From Elusimicrobiota bacterium (lineage in GTDB: Bacteria; Elusimicrobiota; Elusimicrobia; UBA1565; UBA9628), in NCBI GenBank assembly GCA_023249695.1, contig JAHFCD010000100.1, forward strand, positions 1 to 7,535: a stretch of DNA of 7,535 bases, in the 5' to 3' direction. The notes below the pieces were generated by a model. The model did no database searches, had not been told where the DNA came from, and saw only the letters and a program-made list of their open reading frames with translations. Shown here piece after piece: positions 4,612 to 7,535 of this stretch (its first letter is position 1; each line of letters begins with the position of its first letter). A program made the position numbers and the translations under genes.

Positions 4612-6801
4612 TCACTCGCTGAACGCCACCTCGATATCGCGCGCGTCGCCGCGCCCCTGATCGTCCACGACGCGGACCGTGCTGCGTCCCGGGCGCGGCG
4701 TCCAGAACAGCGGCTTGCCCGCGAGCGCATGCCCGACCAGGGCGCCGTCGGCGAACCAGAACAGCTCGCGCGCGTCGGCGTCGGCCACGGCCGAGAGCGG
4801 AATGGCGCCCGGAGCGGCGGCGCTCGCGTGATACGTGACGCCGTTGAGCGGCGACGTGATGCGCGGGGGCAGGCCGCGGCCGGCGCGGTCGGCCAGGCCG
4901 CATTCGGGCGCGAAGTCGGGAGGGCGGCGGCGGGGGATGCCGGCCTGGCGAAACAGCCTCAGCAGATCGGACGGCCAGAACTCGTAGACCTCGGCGCGGG
5001 CGCCGGCGTGACGGCAGGCGCGCTTTCCGGTGGCTTTGTCGACGAGAACCTCGCGGTGCACGTCGCACGCCGCGATCGGCGAGACTCCGGGGATGAACCA
5101 CGTCCGCGCGCGGCGGGGGCAATGCGGGCCGGGAGACGCGCCGGACACGGCGCAGACCTCGAGGGACACCGCCGTGAGCCCGCGTTGGCCGAGCGCGTAC
5201 TCGTCGCGCATCGGTCCCCGCGCCCGCAGCGCGTCGACGATGTCGAAGAACAAAGGGGCGGCGGCCTCCGCGCCGACGAAGGCGGGATTGCCTTCCCCTC
5301 GGAAATCTCCGATCCACACGACGAGCGCGTATCGTCCGAAGACCCCCGCGGACCAGGCGTCTCGAAACGCCCAGGACGTTCCCGTTTTCCAATAGACCGG
5401 AAGCGCGTCGGCCCGCCACTCCTCGCGAAAAGACTGGCGCGGGCGGGGGTTGGTCTTGAGGCTTTCCATCGTCAGGAAGACCGCGTCCGGCGACAGGAGG
5501 CGCGCGCCCGGCTCGCGCGGATCGGCGGCCGCGCGGCGCAGCGGCTGGAGCCGTCCGCCGTTGCCGAGCATCGCGTAGAGACGCGCGAGATCCTCCATCG
5601 TCGTTTCGCCGGCGCCGAGGACGAGGCCGAGGCCGTAGCGCTCGGCGGGGAAGGGCAGATCCACGCCGGCGGCTTTCAGGAAGCCGTGGAGCCCCGGAGC
5701 CGCGAGGGCGGCCGCCAGGGTCACCGCGGGGACGTTGCGGCTCTTGATCAGCGCCTCGCGCGCGGGCAACGGCCCCGCGAAATCCCCGTCGAAGTTCTCG
5801 GGATGGTCGGCGCCGAAGGCCGCGGGCGCGTCCTTGAGCAGGCTTTCCGGATGAATGAGCCCCTGCTCGAAGGCCAGCGCGTACGCGAACGGCTTGAGCG
5901 TCGAGCCGGGCGAGCGCCGCGCCGTCAGCGCGCTGACCTGGCCGAGGATCGCGTCGTCGCGGTAATTCGCCGAACCGACCGCGGCCACGACCTCCATCGA
6001 CGTGAAGTCGACGAGCATCGCGGCCGCGTTCTTGATGCCCTGGTCCCGGCGTCTCTCGACGTATCCGCCGACCAGGCGCTCGAGGAGCCGCTGCGCGTCG
6101 AGGTCCAGGGTCGAGATCACGCGCTCGTCGCGCGTGCGCGCCAGGACGCGGCGCGTGAAGTGCGGCGCGGCCGACAGGAGCTTTTTCGACAACGCGCGGC
6201 GGATCGGATTCTGCGGGATCGCGCTGAGCGCGATCGCCTCGCTCCGGTCGAGGCGGGACACGTCCTTGCCGAAATACGCGAGGCTCGCGGCGCCCGCGCC
6301 CTCGATGTTGCCGCCGTACGGCGCGAGGTTCAGGTACGCCTCGAGGATCCGGTCCTTCGAGTAGAACATCTCGAGCTGAAGCGCCCGCAGAATCTGGACG
6401 GCCTTGCCCGGGGGGCGGCTCGAATCGAGGCCGTACTTGAGACGGGCGAGCTGCATCGTGATCGTCGAGGCCCCGCGGCGGCGGGTCCGCGAGCCGTACG
6501 TGATCCAGGCCGAGCGCAGCAGGGACGCGGGGTCCACGCCGGGGTGGAGGCGGAAGCGCCGGTCCTCCTGGCGCAGGGTCGCCTCGATCAGGAACGGCGA
6601 CATCTCGCCGAGCGGGACCCACAAGCGGTAGCGGCCGTCGGCGGCCAGGTTCAAATAGAGGAGGCGGCCGTCGCGCGCGTACACGGCGCGCGAGAAGGCG
6701 AACCCTTCCCGGAGCGGCGCGGGACGCGGGAGGGAGCGCGCGAGCGCCGCCGCCGCGAGCAGCGCGGACAAGGCCAGGCCCGCGGCCGCGCGCGGCCTCA
6801 T
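4612..6801 (-). CDS. pbpC: Penicillin-binding protein 1C (glycosyltransferase/transpeptidase)
   Basis: 729 residues, a bifunctional class A peptidoglycan synthase of the periplasm. Residues about 5-22 are the signal anchor. Glycosyltransferase GT51 domain about 45-220: catalytic Glu79 in RQEDRRF with H86-PGVDP, RRGASTITMQLAR (108-120), the QI..A..LE..YSK region (136-149), and YLNLAPYGGNIEG (156-168). Transpeptidase domain about 255-525: Ser300-TLK (SxxK nucleophile), Ser354-R-N (SxN) and Lys472-TG (KTG). The linker holds the five cysteines characteristic of PBP1C (550, 561, 579, 596, 634), including CAVSG and PHCP, followed by EFWPSDLL and RRRPPDF. The C-terminal BiPBP_C beta domain is about 646-729 (PRITSPLNG, LFWFADG, STVRVVDDQG). 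All catalytic motifs are intact. The ATG at 6801 overlaps the stop of the alpha-2-macroglobulin gene (ATGA), the same pairing as yfhM-pbpC in E. coli. An open frame continues upstream to 7026 but is a shadow. Confidence 0.95.
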   Translation of the reverse strand: MRPRAAAGLALSALLAAAALARSLPRPAPLREGFAFSRAVYARDGRLLYLNLAADGRYRLWVPLGEMSPFLIEATLRQEDRRFRLHPGVDPASLLRSAWITYGSRTRRRGASTITMQLARLKYGLDSSRPPGKAVQILRALQLEMFYSKDRILEAYLNLAPYGGNIEGAGAASLAYFGKDVSRLDRSEAIALSAIPQNPIRRALSKKLLSAAPHFTRRVLARTRDERVISTLDLDAQRLLERLVGGYVERRRDQGIKNAAAMLVDFTSMEVVAAVGSANYRDDAILGQVSALTARRSPGSTLKPFAYALAFEQGLIHPESLLKDAPAAFGADHPENFDGDFAGPLPAREALIKSRNVPAVTLAAALAAPGLHGFLKAAGVDLPFPAERYGLGLVLGAGETTMEDLARLYAMLGNGGRLQPLRRAAADPREPGARLLSPDAVFLTMESLKTNPRPRQSFREEWRADALPVYWKTGTSWAFRDAWSAGVFGRYALVVWIGDFRGEGNPAFVGAEAAAPLFFDIVDALRARGPMRDEYALGQRGLTAVSLEVCAVSGASPGPHCPRRARTWFIPGVSPIAACDVHREVLVDKATGKRACRHAGARAEVYEFWPSDLLRLFRQAGIPRRRPPDFAPECGLADRAGRGLPPRITSPLNGVTYHASAAAPGAIPLSAVADADARELFWFADGALVGHALAGKPLFWTPRPGRSTVRVVDDQGRGDARDIEVAFSE

Positions 6802-7535
6802 TTGACCTCGATGACGCCGGCGGAGCCGAGCGCGGAGACCGAACGGTCGTACATGGACTCGGCGAAGGGCGGCGGGACCGTGAAGCGTCCCCGGCTCGCG
6901 GCTTTGATGCGGTAGGTGAGCTCGAGCACGTCGGCGCCCGCCGTGCCGAAGAACAGCACGCGGTCCTCTCGGATGTCCTGGTAATCGGCGCCGCGGATCT
7001 CGTTGTCGTCCGCGCGGTCCTTCCACACCGGCTCGAAGCCTCCGGGCACGAGGTCGACGACCGCGAGATGGGGGACGGAGGAGCCGTCGAGCGAGCGCAG
7101 GCGCAGTCGCACCGTGTAGTCCCGCCCGAGCTCGGCCGCCGTCACGGGGCGGTTCTTCTCGTCGAGAATCTCGCGGAACACCTCGAGTCTGCGGCGCACC
7201 GGCTCCGCCGGCGGGGCGAGGTCGTAGCCCGACTGGGTCGTCTGATAGAACAGGCGACGCGACGCGTTGTTTTCGATGCGGAGGGCTTTCGCCGCGGGCG
7301 TAAACGCGGCTTTCGGGAACAGGCCCGGCGGCAGGACGAGCGCCCGCCGGCCGCCGCCCTCGAGGATCTCGTCGACGCGCGCCTCGCCGGGCATCAGGTC
7401 TCCGGCGGCGGCCGCGTACGCGTCGAGGGCCAGGATCGAGTAGGCGGCCGAGAGCGAATTGTAGCTCCCTCGCTGCAGCGGCTCGACGACGCGGAGGACG
7501 GCATCCGCGTCGAGCGCTGATATCCGCGCCGGGAA
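6798..7535 (-). CDS. Bacterial alpha-2-macroglobulin, C-terminal part (5' part off the right edge)
   Basis: The frame is open from the right edge to the TGA at 6798-6800, giving 245 residues of the C-terminus. The ATG at 7394 is internal: coding continues upstream of it in the same frame, including NSLSAAYSILALDAYA (fragment residues about 26-41), typical of the helical domain of YfhM-type macroglobulins. The receptor-binding-like C-terminal domain shows VVDLVPGGFEPVW (159-171), REDRVLFFG (189-197), a YRIKA strand and PPPFAESMYD (221-230), all hallmarks of this family. These are large periplasmic, usually lipid-anchored protease traps thought to protect the envelope together with PBP1C. The N-terminus and the thioester site, which lie outside the window, cannot be judged. 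The gene overlaps pbpC by four bases and is first in that order, so the two are probably cotranscribed and coupled. Confidence 0.9.
   Translation of the reverse strand, partial: FPARISALDADAVLRVVEPLQRGSYNSLSAAYSILALDAYAAAAGDLMPGEARVDEILEGGGRRALVLPPGLFPKAAFTPAAKALRIENNASRRLFYQTTQSGYDLAPPAEPVRRRLEVFREILDEKNRPVTAAELGRDYTVRLRLRSLDGSSVPHLAVVDLVPGGFEPVWKDRADDNEIRGADYQDIREDRVLFFGTAGADVLELTYRIKAASRGRFTVPPPFAESMYDRSVSALGSAGVIEVK
6806..6809 (-). promoter_or_regulatory. Ribosome binding site of pbpC
   Basis: GAGG on the minus strand lies four bases before the pbpC ATG at 6801, inside the end of the alpha-2-macroglobulin gene. With the ATGA overlap it supports translational coupling and the choice of start. 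Confidence 0.5.

Noticed and set aside
3198..4730. 510-codon open frame on the minus strand across the CNB and CheD-like genes
   Set aside because: It crosses three well-supported plus-strand genes and their promoters, and its composition is rich in Arg, His and Asp with no domain. Shadow frame.
4729..6915. 728-codon open frame on the plus strand opposite pbpC
   Set aside because: It is antisense to a complete PBP1C with all motifs. Its product is an Arg/Gly/Ala-rich sequence with no recognisable domain, typical of long shadow frames in GC-rich DNA.
6802..7026. Upstream extension of the pbpC frame
   Set aside because: It overlaps conserved C-terminal alpha-2-macroglobulin sequence, and the signal anchor begins at the ATG at 6801.
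7068..7520. 150-codon plus-strand frame opposite the alpha-2-macroglobulin gene
   Set aside because: Antisense to conserved macroglobulin motifs, with Arg/Glu-rich low-complexity content.

Overview
The window is GC-rich and densely coding. It carries seven protein genes, two of them cut by the window edges, and no RNA genes, mobile elements or CRISPR arrays that I can see. A penicillin-binding protein 1C next to a bacterial alpha-2-macroglobulin, together with several proteins that have export signals, points to a diderm (Gram-negative-type) bacterium. The phylum cannot be fixed from this sequence. An uncultured high-GC lineage such as Elusimicrobiota is a guess only.

Layout. Positions 1-3001 hold a leftward run of three tightly packed genes: nagZ (a GH3 beta-N-acetylglucosaminidase of peptidoglycan recycling), then an exported HEAT-like repeat protein whose start overlaps the nagZ stop by one base, then a membrane-anchored GAF-domain protein that runs off the left edge. 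Positions 3049-4610 hold three rightward genes: a small stand-alone cyclic-nucleotide-binding-domain (CNB) protein, an exported protein with a CheD-like cysteine signature, and a second CNB protein about 55% identical to the first. Positions 4612-7535 hold a leftward pair, the C-terminal end of an alpha-2-macroglobulin (right edge) followed by pbpC, joined by an ATGA overlap. The CNB2 and pbpC stop codons converge with one base between them. No gene-free stretch is longer than about 75 bases.

How the genes fit together. Both leftward blocks concern the cell wall: nagZ trims muropeptides in the cytoplasm, while PBP1C and alpha-2-macroglobulin act in the periplasm. The middle block is the least explained. 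It has two CNB proteins with no effector domain and without the usual phosphate-binding arginine, separated by a secreted protein resembling the chemotaxis deamidase CheD.

The most striking non-coding signal is at the gene starts. For nagZ, CNB1, the CheD-like gene and CNB2, a -10-like hexamer ends exactly six bases before the ATG, so transcription would be expected to begin at or next to the start codon. None of the four has a properly spaced Shine-Dalgarno sequence, whereas the operon-internal HEAT and pbpC genes do. This suggests leaderless mRNAs for the first genes of transcription units. The nagZ/CNB1 divergent promoter region is also built on a perfect 9-bp inverted repeat.
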